64,000 bases of DNA from assembly GCA_015698045.1 (NCBI GenBank), contig BLAL01000013.1, positions 496,001 to 560,000 on the forward strand, given 5' to 3'. Each line of letters opens with the position of its first letter. The stretch's first letter is position 1. Below, one piece after another: positions 37,183 to 48,759 of the stretch. This DNA comes from Rhizophagus clarus. Lineage: Eukaryota; Glomeromycota; Glomeromycetes; Glomerales; Glomeraceae. The notes below the pieces were generated by a model. The model had not been told where the DNA came from. It did no database searches and saw only the letters and a list, made by a program, of their open reading frames with translations. Made by a program: the position numbers and the translations under genes.

Positions 37183-37399
37183 ATGTTCAAAGTTTTTTTT
37201 TTACTATTTTTGTGATCATCATTTCGGCCCTAACGGGAGGTTAATAATTAAATAAATCTTATTGTTTCATTACTGTCTGATTCTTTTTCTTTTTTTTTTT
37301 AAAAAAAAAAAAAAATAAAATAAATAAAATTATAATTTTTAAGCTCGACCTTATTGTCCTACTGGTTGTTATTTTAATGGAAGGCGTTCGACAATGTAA
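37183..37399 (+). pseudogene. Peptide gene 4, decayed
   Basis: Same layout (exon 37183-37239, intron, exon 37344-37399), but the T-run in the signal-peptide codons is 10 long instead of 8, shifting the frame to a stop after ten codons. The second exon still reads CPTGC, then loses the CxC ending (stop after STM). The upstream TATAAATA is also gone. Three independent lesions point to a pseudogene. Confidence 0.7.
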
Positions 37400-37496
37400 A
37401 ATTAGATATTCAAGGTAAAATTATAGTAAGGAAAAATTGGAAATTTACTTGTTTTCCACTATAGATAGAATAAATCAATTAAATAAATTAAAAATA

Positions 37497-37726
37497 GAGA
37501 TAATTTATACATCGCCCCTGCGATATTATCGCCTCCATTTTGTCACCCGTGTCACACCCCTACTTTTTTCATTTTTTCATATATATTCCAGGGACTTAGA
37601 ATTTTTTTTGTTGTAAAAAATCTATTTTTCACATCCTGTTAAACGTCACATGATTTAATTTTAGCCGGCATTACATAATTCTGCCCAGAGGCGATGCGTC
37701 GCAGGGGACGACGTATAAATTTACTC
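37497..37726. mobile_element. 230-bp MITE, Mutator-like features
   Basis: The ends are inverted repeats of about 40 bp: left GAGATAATTTATACATCG, right (complement) GAGTAAATTTATACGTCG, both continuing with CCCCTGCGA and ATCGCCTC. A 9-bp direct repeat TTAAAAATA flanks it at 37488-37496 and 37727-37735. The paralogous flanks after peptide genes 1 and 3 lack the insert, giving empty sites. A 9-bp target duplication with long inverted ends fits Mutator-like non-autonomous elements. It contains no gene and is GC-richer than its surroundings. Confidence 0.85.
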
Positions 37727-37735
37727 TTAAAAATA

Positions 37736-38706
37736 TATGTTTTTTCAAATTATCAGAATATTAGTATATGAATCTTGTTGGATACTTCATGCGATATTTT
37801 ATATTAATAAAAATATATTTTTAAATAAAGGAATTTATTGATCGCTCCGGAACTATTTGGCTAAGCCCAATATCACTAACAAACCGTCTGAATTCTGATT
37901 GGCTCAGCTAAATTGCTTATGTTAGAAAAATGACTTTGAAAAAATAGGCTAATAATATTATTAAAACTATATAATAATAAATACAAATTTTCATGTTAAA
38001 ATTATTATAACTTCTTTTTTCTTCCAGGATTCGATTTGATTGGATTTTTAATATTTCTATTATTTTTCGTTTATATAAATTAATCTAGATATATTGTTAG
38101 ATAATCATTATTAATCATTTACTAAAGGCCTTTTTCATGAACAAAAAAGTTTGAACCATCTCTAAACGCCTTGAAACAATTTGAAAATATAATTTTAAAG
38201 TGTTTCAAGGTGCTTCGGAGTAATTTTATACATAAACTAAAATAACAAAATAAAGATTTAAAATTTTTATACAAGTTACTTACCAATAGTTTTATTAAAT
38301 ATCTTGTTTTGTAAAAAAAAAAAAAATCTGATAAAAAAATAATAGTAATTTCGAAACTGCAATAATTGTTTTATTTCCCAGGTTATTATTTTTATTATAA
38401 AATCATTACTAATTAAAAAGTCAAATTAAAAATTAAAAAAAAATATTACTCCAAAATTTAATTCTTTCAATTTTACAGTCTATATTGTGAAGTACTTTGT
38501 TTATATATCGTTAATGCAGGTCTTTTAGAATGTTTGATAAATCTCATATTTATTTTAAACGAACGTTATAAAAGTGCGTTTGATAAACTCAATTTTGCTC
38601 CTAATTTATTTTTTTAAATATCAGATATTCACTTAACGAGTCAATCTGAAACAGATGGTTACGCAATTTTTTAGCTAATAAAGTGAACCACTGTTTCTAT
38701 AAATAA
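37736..38706. other. Spacer before kelch gene 1
   Basis: AT-rich; the first 200 bases are the remaining 3' flank of array unit 4. No gene seen. Confidence 0.4.
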
Positions 38707-40438
38707 TTATTCTATTAATAAAACACGTCTCTTATATCTTTTATAAAGTACAAATGCAGCTATTATAATACTAACAAATACGAGTGAACTACTAATGGTA
38801 GCTGCTATTACTACCGTTTTAATATGTTTTGTATCTGATGAAGAAGGTTTTGTAGAAGGTTCTGTGCTAGAAGAAGGTTTCAGAGAAGGGGATACTGTGG
38901 TAGAAGGTTCCGAAATTCTATTTATCAGTTCAAAATCAGCATAATCCCCAATTTTATAAGTCCAGATTTTATCACTAAGAATAGTGCCATCTTCTGTATA
39001 AACAAAACCTAAAAAACAAACAAACAAATAAATAAATTATATATTCTGAACGTATAATTTTTAAAAAAAGTTCATATTTAATATACTTAACCAAAAGCAA
39101 TAAACATATAATCATCGACTAAAGTTGCTGTATGGCCTTTATAAGGAACCCCAAAATCAATATCCTTATAACTATGATACCATTGATACGTATTTACATC
39201 TAATACTTCATAATAAGTCCCTGCTGGATTTTTTGTAGTATAATCGGCTCCACCAAATACAATTATTCTTCCATGATCATTTGCTTTAAATATTCCAAAA
39301 AAAAAAAAAAAATGAAATTAATAGGAATATTATTAGATATAGGCATGTAACAGTTATGTAACGGTTTATATGTTATAACATGATAACATGCTCGTATATG
39401 TACATATTATTTATGTTATATATCATTATGTTATATGACATGACATATTATTAATAATGACTTCAATACTCACTTAATACGGCCGTGTGAAATACTCTAC
39501 TCTTTGGTGGATCTTTTGTTGACTTTTTTAAAAGTAATACATTTAATAAATATATTTTCGGAACGTATTTTAAATATTATATAATTACATACCAATTTTC
39601 CCCAACTATTATTTACTGTATTATAGATGTCCAGCTATAAAAGCGACAAATCAAGTAAATAATTAACCATTTTCATGTTTTAAAATATAAATTTATACTA
39701 GATTTACCGACATACATTGCTCATATCTATTAATCCTGCTGTAACGTAAGGATTACTTTTACCAAAACCTCCAATGTAAATAATAATATTAGATTCAGGT
39801 ATGTAAGTAGCGGTGTAACCATCTCTTGGAGTTACTGGCGTGTTCATACTTTGCCAACTTTTATTAATTGTATCAAAAACATCCATATTACTAAAATATT
39901 GAATAGGATTAAGTGTAAGTTCCTTTGCGCCACCAAAAAGATATACTTTGCCATTATTATCTGTAGCAGCATTCATTGATGTTTTCCTCAAAGGTTCTTC
40001 CCCAAAATTAATCTCTACATTTTCCCAAGTTTGTTGCGAGGTGCTAAATGATTGCAATGTTTCACTAGCGTAATTAGATTGTCTTCCCATATCTCCATCA
40101 AATAAGAAAATTGAATCTTTAAAATGACCACCAACTGAAGTAGTTGCTCTATTATGTACTGGTATTACATTAACGGTAGAATTACTTAAATCTTCATATG
40201 GATATCCCTCACTTTGGTTAAACCATTTTGAAACATCAAGAGTAAAAAAATCGTTCGTGCTATAAGTTGATGGTCCTGTTAATGATTTCGTAAGACCACC
40301 AAGAAAATATATTTTCTTTCCAATCAACGTTGCCGTATGAAGAGCTCTGTTCTTAAGCACATACTGTTCGCTACTTGTTATATTAATTTGAAAATTAATA
40401 AAACAGAAAATAATTCCTAATATTCGGATTAATTTCAT
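38707..40438 (-). CDS. Membrane-anchored kelch-repeat protein 1 (five exons)
   Basis: Minus-strand exons 40438-39716, 39634-39593, 39522-39474, 39283-39092 and 39008-38707 join in phase to 435 aa. A signal peptide (residues 1-23) precedes kelch-type repeats: RALHTATLIGKKIYFLGG, KVYLFGGAKE, GYTATYIPESNIIIYIGG, RIIVFGGAD and GHTATLV each show the hallmark hydrophobic stretch plus GG. A Ser/Thr/Pro-rich stalk (about 369-394) leads to one membrane helix (about 400-423) and a short basic tail ending LLIE. So the beta-propeller should face outside the cell or a vesicle lumen. Function unknown; kelch propellers usually bind proteins or carbohydrates. A (GA)n tract lies just before the start codon. 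Paralogue at 53515-55126. Confidence 0.88.
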
Positions 40439-43297
40439 TTCGAAAAAAAAATATAGAGAGAGAGAGAGAGAAATAAAAACGGATTAAAAGCCCGAATATA
40501 TTATATACATTACATTAATGGATTTATTTTTTGTGTTTGTGTTATAACATAAGTTTATTATTTAAATTAAAATAGTAAATTTCGGATTTAAATATATTTT
40601 CACGTGATCGAAGTTAGGACAAAGGTCGTACAACATCACCAGCAAATTTAAAAATAAATCTTTCGGATAAATTAAAAAAAAAAAATTCCGGATTATCTTG
40701 AAAAAATTCGAGTTTTCATGTGAGTTTTCGTATTACAAATTCGGATACTTTAATAATAGGTATGTTTAATATATTTTATATTGTAAAATTAATTTTTTTC
40801 TGTAACCTAAAAATATAAAAAATTATTTTAGCAACCTTTTTTACATGAAAATTTAATATTTCCTTACTAGATTTTTTTGTGAACCAAGAAACTCCGTATC
40901 TAAAGAGTATTCTGTATTCTACTGGAAGTTTTAATACGTACTGTACATTACAAAAAAAAAGGTTTGTCTTTCCCTATAAAGTTTCTACATCTTTAAGATA
41001 TTCTGTCGTGAAAGGGTTGCTAAAGATGATATATTTATCCATAGAGACTAAATCTGAGGTATATATCTAATTAGATAAATAAATTTTAAAGAAAGAAATT
41101 AGCAAAGAACAAGACTTAAGATTACTAATGACAAATCGTCAAAATCTTTTTATTTGCTCAAATATATCATCACTGAGTTTAGGTTCTTCCACATCGGATT
41201 AATGATGTATAAACGATATGAAAAGAATTATTTTTTTTTAAAAAAAAAGTCCTTATTAAGTGTACCACAGTTGCACAGCAACGATTGACAAATTGGGTCA
41301 GACAATAAACGTTCAAAAAATCAGCTGATCACAAAGGTTGCAAATTGATCAAATTTCGTTAAAGAATTTTCTTTCTTTATAATAAATCCCAAGACTTGCA
41401 AGTCAGAAATCTTAATGCAAAAGTTATTATAAAAAAATATTTGTTTCCCAAAAAGAATCAATCAATCATCTAGTACCAACTATTATTATTATTTATGGGG
41501 CCTATTATAGGTATATTTAAATAATTAATAGCAAAAACAATTATAACGTGATTGCGATTATCTGTTATCTCAATTTCAATACATTAGTGAAGTACTTTAT
41601 GATTATAATTAAAAAAAAATATGTCGTCATCGTTAGGTAAAAAAAAAAAAATACTAACGATTATAATATAATATAACCTTTAATGCTTCAAAAACAAAAT
41701 AGTATCGTATAAATCTTTGATTAATGAATTAGATATTTTTCAAAGTATAGCAAAAAAAAAATTGTAATCAACTTTTTAGCAAATATAAAAAAGCAAATAG
41801 ATAATTATTATATTCTACAAAGATTGCAAAAAATTGTCACTATATTAATAATTATAAAATTTTAAAAATAACATAATTTATTTAGGTAAACAAAAGATTT
41901 TATTAATTTTATTATCGGAAAAAAGTATAAATAACGATCACGTGAATAAGTGAATGTGTTGGTTTTTCAAAAATTAAATTTATCAAGTATATGGTTTGCA
42001 ATTTCACGTGCATGTGTAAGCGCTTCGTTTCTTTTACGCGCGTGATATGCATGTTTGAAACTTAATGCAGAAAACAATTGATAAAAAAGAAAAAAAATTA
42101 TGACTATCACTTTCTACAATAAAAGAATTTAAGTGGCGAATCTTCAAAAATAAGAAAGAATAATAATAAACGAAAATAAAGCAAAAGTAGACAAAAAGAA
42201 AGGTGGCAAACTTCCTTTATGTGACCGTTTTATATTAGACACTATCAAAATAGGTTTAATTGGGAGAATTACATTAAGTAAAAAATTTTTTAAAACAAAC
42301 AAATTTTTACAAAAGCAGTTTAGTTAATCTTAGATTGTATAGTTGATACGACAAGGTTTTATTTGCTGCTGTAAATACCTTTGTATTTTTAACTAAATAA
42401 AGCTGCTCAATTTAAAAAAAAGGTGAACTAGAACGGACGTACAGTAACGTGGCGTAAATCTGTACTTCGCAATATATAGTTACCTAATTATGACTTATTG
42501 TAACAATTTGTTTTGTCAACACGCCCCATAACATCCTTCTCCGGTTCAAATATTATACGTTCATATGATAAATCAACTATCACAAGGAAAATGTACTAAG
42601 ATCACCGCTACCATTAGGGTATTCAATATTGCGTAAAAATCTAAATTATTCAAAATTTATACAATATATTGAATATGTAGAAACAACCACGTTTAAAATG
42701 TTTTCGCAATGAATTGAGAAATGACTGGCTCCAGCCAATCTAGTTAGAAATCAAGTTTCAACTTTAAATCACGAAGCTTTACAACTTTTTCTTTATTAGT
42801 GTAACCAATTTTTTAGGATGTAACCTTTGGAATATTACCATAGTCTCCACACGGTTTAAGGATAAAATACTGATACTTAATTACACTCAGGGCAACAGCT
42901 TCAAAAAAAAAAGAATTCGAGAATCTTTTTTTTATAAAGAACATAGGAGTTTCAGATAAATCATTATCGTGAATAAATTGTATTATAAAAATAAATTTTA
43001 AATTCACATTCTCTCAAAAAAATGATATAACGGTTATTAATTTTTTAGATCAAACAACTGTCATTTATACTTAGTTATATTTGTTTTATTATTTATTTAT
43101 TTAAAAAGGAATTATTGTTACAAGAAAATTAAATACAAACGTAAAAAAAAAAAACATTGTATATAAAGAATATATCATGTAAGATTTTACCGCCCATCTT
43201 TCGTACCATGAACATACTAATATAAATAGAACTAAAAAAAAAATACATATAAAGAAAAATAAAAATTAAATGGTCTACTAGCGTCTAATTAATCTAT
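40439..43297. other. Long spacer upstream of kelch gene 1
   Basis: Starts with a (GA)n microsatellite at 40455-40471. The rest is AT-rich with many A-runs; open frames of about 60 codons (40879 and 42813) have no supporting features. No gene seen. Confidence 0.4.
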
Positions 43298-43862
43298 CTA
43301 TAAGTTTAAACGAACTAAATCTTTATGAGAGTCGGGCGATTCTTTATCGCTCAAATCATGTTTTAAAGGACGAACAGGAAAATTGTTGTGTTCAGGAGCG
43401 TCGGAAAGTTTTAGCAGAAATATGTTCTTAACTATATGACGGGTAACAGTTTGAAGGATTTGATAATGTTTCTGAACTTCTTTTCCTTGTTGTTACATCA
43501 CATTTGGGAAGGTAACCGCTTTACGTTTGCCAGGAGCAAGATGTTGGATAAATTTCTCATCAAGATGAGAAGGAATCCTAATGTTTTTAAAACGATCTTT
43601 ATTGATCCGAGCTTTAAGTAACTTCGAAAAAGTGTTGTGGTGTTCTTCGTTGTAATCCGTAATCGCATCCGGTTTGAAAAGGTATTGATCATGTGTCTCA
43701 CTTGACATGCCATATAAAGACCGTTCGAATTGCTTAATAATCGTTACTATCCATGACCACAAGGTCAGATGTAAATTCTAATTCTTTTAATATGCGTGCT
43801 TTCGTCTCAGGATAATATTGCTCTTTCGCTTTGCCTTTCAGTTTTACAGAAAGAGGAACCAT
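43298..43862 (-). pseudogene. Decayed ORF of unknown family
   Basis: From an ATG at 43862 a frame reads MVPLSVKLKGKAKEQYYPE and on to DLVVMDSNDY, then stops at 43734. The sense resumes in another frame (YLFKPDAITDYNEEHHN, FKNIRIPSHLDEKFIQ) until a TAA at 43493, and continues in that same frame beyond it (QGKEVQKHYQILQTVTRHIV) to 43298. GC content and codon use are higher than in flanks, as in some mobile-element genes. No motif recognised; it probably encoded one protein of about 190 aa. Tandem repeats lie upstream. Confidence 0.5.
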
Positions 43863-43916
43863 CGATGGGCTCGAACCGGAGGAGGAGCAAGTGGAGGATC
43901 TTTAGATATAAATATT

Positions 43917-44352
43917 TAGTGGTTTATTAAAAACACGGACTAGCGTAAAAAAAAGTTCCAACTATTATTTATTTATACAAAATGACGCGTAATTTATTAC
44001 TCATGTTCACATGATCTATGATTATGTAATTTCAAACTTGAGTATAACCATTCAAATTAAAACTCGTTGGCTGTGGCTTTGTGATATTGATGAGAGTTCA
44101 CATGATCGTTGATTATGTAACTATTATTTATAGGGATCGGTTCAAAAACTAATGTAAAAGGTGGTTTATTAAAACGCGGACTTGCGTAAACAATTAAAAA
44201 AATTTATACTCATGTTCACATGATATATGATTATGTAATTTCGAACTTGAGTATAACCCGTATCACATTCAAATTAATTGATGAGGGGTTCACATGATCT
44301 TTGATTATGTAACTAATATTTATAAGGATCGGGTCAAAACAAATGTAAAAGG
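43917..44352. repeat. Two-copy tandem repeat, about 240 and 190 bp
   Basis: Unit 1 (43917-44160) and unit 2 (44161-44352) both start GGTTTATTAAAA, then ACGGACTAGCG or GCGGACTTGCG, continue with CTCATGTTCACATGAT and AACTTGAGTATAACC, and end at TATAGGGATCGG or TATAAGGATCGG. Unit 2 has an internal deletion. TCACATGATC motifs recur within each unit. Confidence 0.75.
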
Positions 44353-44826
44353 ACGTCTTCCCACCGGTCCTTCAGTCCAATTTTTCGCGAAGGAAGTTGA
44401 AAGCTTCTTCCCTATACAACTCCTATTTTTTTTTACACTTCAAAGAATATAAAGAATAAAAGTTCCTTTAGGGGTTTTTTTTGTTCCCACTACAACTACA
44501 CTTACGAACTTCGTCGTATTTACGTGAGGTAGTTTTATACCAAAATAATAATACTAGTGTAGACTTGTTCTACACTCCCTTTACGTGAACTTTTCTCTTT
44601 ATTTACAAGCTTTTATTTCTTCTTTTTTTTCACTCCCTTTTATTATGTTTTTATCAAAACCCATTTCGTTTCCTGTTGACAAACTATATCCCTTGAGCAT
44701 CGAAACCATCAAATTTCACGTGACCAAACAGATTATTTTACCTTTTAGCTGTTCTATACATAGATGACGTGATTCTCAGAAGAAAAATAAGGTAGATATA
44801 TTTTTGGGTAATAAAAGCAAATACTT
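44353..44826. other. Spacer between repeats
   Basis: Less AT-rich, T-rich tracts, no gene recognised. The open frame at 44585-44767 (+) is low-complexity. Confidence 0.35.
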
Positions 44827-45322
44827 TTTCCATTGGGCTTTCTTTGTGAGGTCACCAAGAACAATTTTGTTCCATGATAGTGTGAAAAGGTCCATGATAT
44901 GAACAATATTGTGAGGTGATTTCCGGTCGTTCCACACGGTTGTGCCACTTCCAGTTGGTCGATCGGTCCACAAAGAAACATATGCCAATGAAGTTTCTTA
45001 AATAAGGTCTGTCAATTGTGGAGGAAAATTGATTATGTGCCTTCCTTATTGGGAAACTTACATTTGTTTTAGTAAATAAGCACCTTTTCCATTGGGCTTT
45101 TTCTGTGAGGTCACCAAGAACAATTTTGTTCCATGATAGAGTGAAAAGGTCCATGATATGAACAATATTGTGAGGTGATTTCCGGTCGTTCCACACGGTT
45201 GTGCCACTTCCAGTTGGTCGATCGGTCCACAAAGAAACATATGCCAATGAAGTTTCTTAAATAAGGTCTGTCAATTGTGGAGGAAAATTGATTATGTGCC
45301 TTCCTTATTTGGAAACTTACTC
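44827..45322. repeat. Two-copy tandem repeat, period 260 bp
   Basis: About 235 bp (CCATTGGGCTTT, then GTGAGGTCACCAAGAAC, CGGTCGTTCCACACGG, CAGTTGGTCGATCGG and so on) occurs at 44827 and again at 45087 with only a few differences. On the minus strand each copy opens a frame beginning MAYVSLWTDRPTGSG; this is the same sequence read twice, so it is not independent evidence of coding. GC content is raised, which suggests a recent mobile or gene-derived origin. Confidence 0.85.
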
Positions 45323-46205
45323 TTGTTTCATTACTTATAAATATTTTTTATTTAGTAAATTACTTTTACTAACCTTTATACTTCTATTACATTATTAGAG
45401 TGATAAAGAAAATAACTAAAAAAAGAAACAAAGGAAGGGCTATGATATCATTGAATCAAATGGTGTGATCAAGCTCATGAATAATATCATTCATGAAATC
45501 AAAGCGGACCTAGAATCCAAAAGATTCTTATTTTGTGTTTGGGAGACTGTAGGTTTTAGCCTAACAGTTTAAAATTAAACTAGGCACGAATTTTACATAT
45601 TGGATTAGTATAGCTCGAATTCCTTAGTTTAGAATTCCTTAGTTTAGGATTAGTTTCTATCTTATCTTATGTAATAGTCAATCTCAACTATGAATGAATA
45701 AATTAATAAATTGATTTATTATTATTTTTAGTTGCGAACAACCAAAAATCATCCTGGAATAATCTCTCTCGTAACTTTCAGTTAATATAAAATTGCATCA
45801 TTCACATTATATACTGGTATTGGACTAAAGAATAAGTAATTATGACCTTTTGATTCTGCTTATTTCAAGCTTCAAAATTGTATGAGAGATCAACAATTTT
45901 AAACCATAATCTCCCAGATTTAATCAATCCACCACTCCCTTGTTTCTTTATAGTTCATATACCAGAACAAATGGACATTTCTGCCGCATCTTACTATATT
46001 ATACTGTATATAATTAATATTCCTAAACTTATTTTTATTAACCGCCAAGTTTAATTATTGTTTCATTGGCGATAATAGTGATAAATTATTATTAATAATT
46101 CAAAGATATTTTTCAAATGAACAAATATCAAACTTTTTTAAGGTAAAAAAAAATAAGATTTTCTTATTCTAAAAATTGTACATTTATAATATTTTGACTT
46201 TTAAT
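45323..46205. other. Spacer, possible LTR-like piece
   Basis: Segment 45535-45750 (GTGTTTGGGAGACTGTAGG, then TTAGTTTAG duplicates) reads like the end of a retroelement LTR, but no second copy or target duplication is present in the window. Otherwise nothing seen. Confidence 0.3.
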
Positions 46206-46735
46206 ATGCCTGGTCAACAATATTATGTTAAAGTTGATAATGGTTTCGTAAAAGATTTACGTACTGGTCAAGATTTACTTGGTATAAGAGAAAATCGTTG
46301 GAATTTTAATACAAGTAAGTTTTATTGAGTTCTGATTACTTCATATAAAAAAAAATTTCTTACAACGGAGTTGGACTTTTTAATAACTGTCATAAGGTTT
46401 TCCGCAAATCACACTTATTGAGTGAAATAATATGAACCCGGTTTAGACTTTATACCAACTTCTCATCCACTATATACTGTATTTTCCTTCGCAATATTAT
46501 CATTCTTACATTTTTACTTTTCATAAAACGATTATTTAATTTTAATGGTATATATGAAAATACGGAAACTAAGGGTAGACAAGTTTTATTAAATATATCT
46601 ATTTATTATAAATGATTATGATGAATTTCCAATTTAGATTATGTAGTTGATATTAGTATGGTAAGAAATATGATAATGATAATGATATTAATATTAATAT
46701 TGAAATTGAAACCAAACCGACGAAAAACAGTTTAA
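46206..46735 (+). CDS. Possible small spliced gene, unknown
   Basis: Exon 46206-46314 encodes 36 codons with good sense (MPGQQYYVKVDNGFVKDL, then GQDLLGIRENRWNFNT) and ends at a consensus donor GTAAGT. An acceptor at 46637 (CAATTTAG) restores the frame as NYVVDISM; from there the frame either meets a second donor (GTAAGA) or runs to a stop at 46733. The 323-nt intron is longer than others in the window. The downstream text is Asp/Asn/Ile-rich in alternative frames, with two imperfect repeats (46670-46770 and 46770-46880). The first exon looks real; the rest is uncertain. Confidence 0.4.
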
Positions 46736-48490
46736 ATGATATCGTAAATTTAATAAAAAAAATATCCTAAAGATGATAATGATGATGAACTGATGATGCC
46801 AATATTAACATTGAAATTGCAAAATTTGAAAAAAAAGAATTTAAACGATAATATTGAAAATTTGATAGAGTGCTTAAACAAAAAATGATAATAACAGATA
46901 AATAATGATGTTGTTGTTAATACAAAAATTGAAATTTTCATAAATAATCTTGAATCTTGAAAATGATAATGATGCATCAGTGTGCTGTCATCTAAAAAAA
47001 AAAGAGAGAGAGAGAACGAAATGTTAACGAGACAAACCTGCGTCTATATAATATCACACGACTTTCTAAAATTGGCCCAATTCAAATCACGTTTACCGAT
47101 CAAATAATGAAAAAATTTTTGCTTATTATATATTTAGTCGTTTATCTCATGTATATTTATTCTTTACGAAATTTAAATTTAATAAGATTATTAAAGCAAA
47201 GTTGACCTTTTTGAATAATAAAGTTTTTTGGATTACGCGAGGCGCTAAGTTGAACTTTCATTGCATCAACTAAATTAAAGATTTTTATTCATCAATTTGC
47301 TAATAAATATTTCTTCTGTTTGTTAAATAAATTGTAACAACTAATAAAAAGCATATTATAATTTATGTTTGGGATTTATGTAGTCAACCGTCTAAATTAA
47401 ATAAAACCTTTTTATGTGATATTTTATTTTCGACTTAGAATATTGTGTTTGATAACCAAAATGACTTTTCCATTTTTTCATATTTTCTACAATAATCTTA
47501 TCGAATAAGAAAAATTTTTTCTCAACATACTTTAATTTTTTTTTTTTTTTTTGAAATATGATGATAATTTTAACCAAATATTTAGTAAAATAAATAAAGG
47601 GAGGACTTTTTATACCATTGATATTTAATGAAACTTTATTTAAATATAATTAAATTATTATTATTAAAACAGATTTTACTCTAAATTGATAATTTAATAA
47701 ATATAAAATTATTTCCTAAATTACTTTTTTTTTAAATGAATTTTCTAAATTACTTTTTTTTTTAAATAATTTTTTAAATTACTTTTTTTTTTAAATGAAT
47801 TTTCTAAATTACTTTTTTTTTTAAATAATTTTTTAAATTACTTTTTTTTTTAAAATGTTTTTTTCCTAATTATTTTGATTATTTCCTAAATTTCCTATTT
47901 TTTTTTAAAAGAGTAGTATTTCTAAATTTTAAATATAATAAAAATTTTGTTAAGCGTTTAATTTTTAAAAAAAAACGTTTTTTTCCATAAATTTGAATCT
48001 GATACTATTTAATAAAAATATTAAAGAACCTATATTTTCTTTATCTTTCCACCTATTAATTCCATTTAACGGTCATTTTTCCATTGTAAAATTTTTTCTT
48101 TTCAGCTCCATTTCTTTCCAAATGCTTCTTCTCTTTCATTTACAGTGAGATAGATTAATACGTGTAATATGATTTAATGAATTTTTGCTTCCTCATCCAT
48201 TGCAGTATGGTGATTCTTGAGTAATTTCATTCTTGAAAAGAATCATTGTTGTAGATCTTTATAGCATTTCACCGATGGGGTTTTAAAAAATATTAATGAA
48301 TATTATTCCTTAATATTCGATTTTTAATTAGGATTTGTCTTTTAGTTTCATTTTTTCCACATTTACTGTACGTGGTAAAATAATTGATATTGTGGGGTTA
48401 AAATTTTCCTTGAAATGATTTAAAACCGGCCGAAATTGGAATAATTTACGAATGGCCAAAACTGGTTGAATTATGTTGGAGAAATACATT
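46736..48490. other. Spacer with an AT-rich minisatellite
   Basis: Contains imperfect duplicates of a GATAATGATGAT, then AACATTGAAATTG type of sequence (46670-46960), a (GA)n tract near 47003, and at 47704-47860 about five units of 33-34 bp built on AAATTACTTTTTTTTTTAAA. No gene seen. Confidence 0.55.
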
Positions 48491-48759
48491 ATTATTTAAT
48501 CTTTAATTTTGAGTAAATGTCTAAATAAAAAAGTATTAATTAGAAAAAAAAATGTTTTAAATAATAAGAAATAACTAAAAAATTGATTAGTACATACCTT
48601 GATTATTGATAAATATGGCAAATGATATATGACCGTTAAAATTACTTTAAAAATCCATCCATATTTGTTGATCATAAAAATTAAAACAAAGTCCATCATC
48701 AAACCAAAATAAATAAATCCACCAAATATTATTAATAACAATATAAAAAAGGAAAATAT

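Noticed and set aside
44852..45247. 131-codon minus-strand frame across the tandem repeat
   Set aside because: It reads one repeat unit in one frame and the next unit in a different frame, so it is a by-product of the duplication.
45535..45750. Solo LTR
   Set aside because: No second copy, no TG...CA boundary pair with target duplication could be confirmed within the window.
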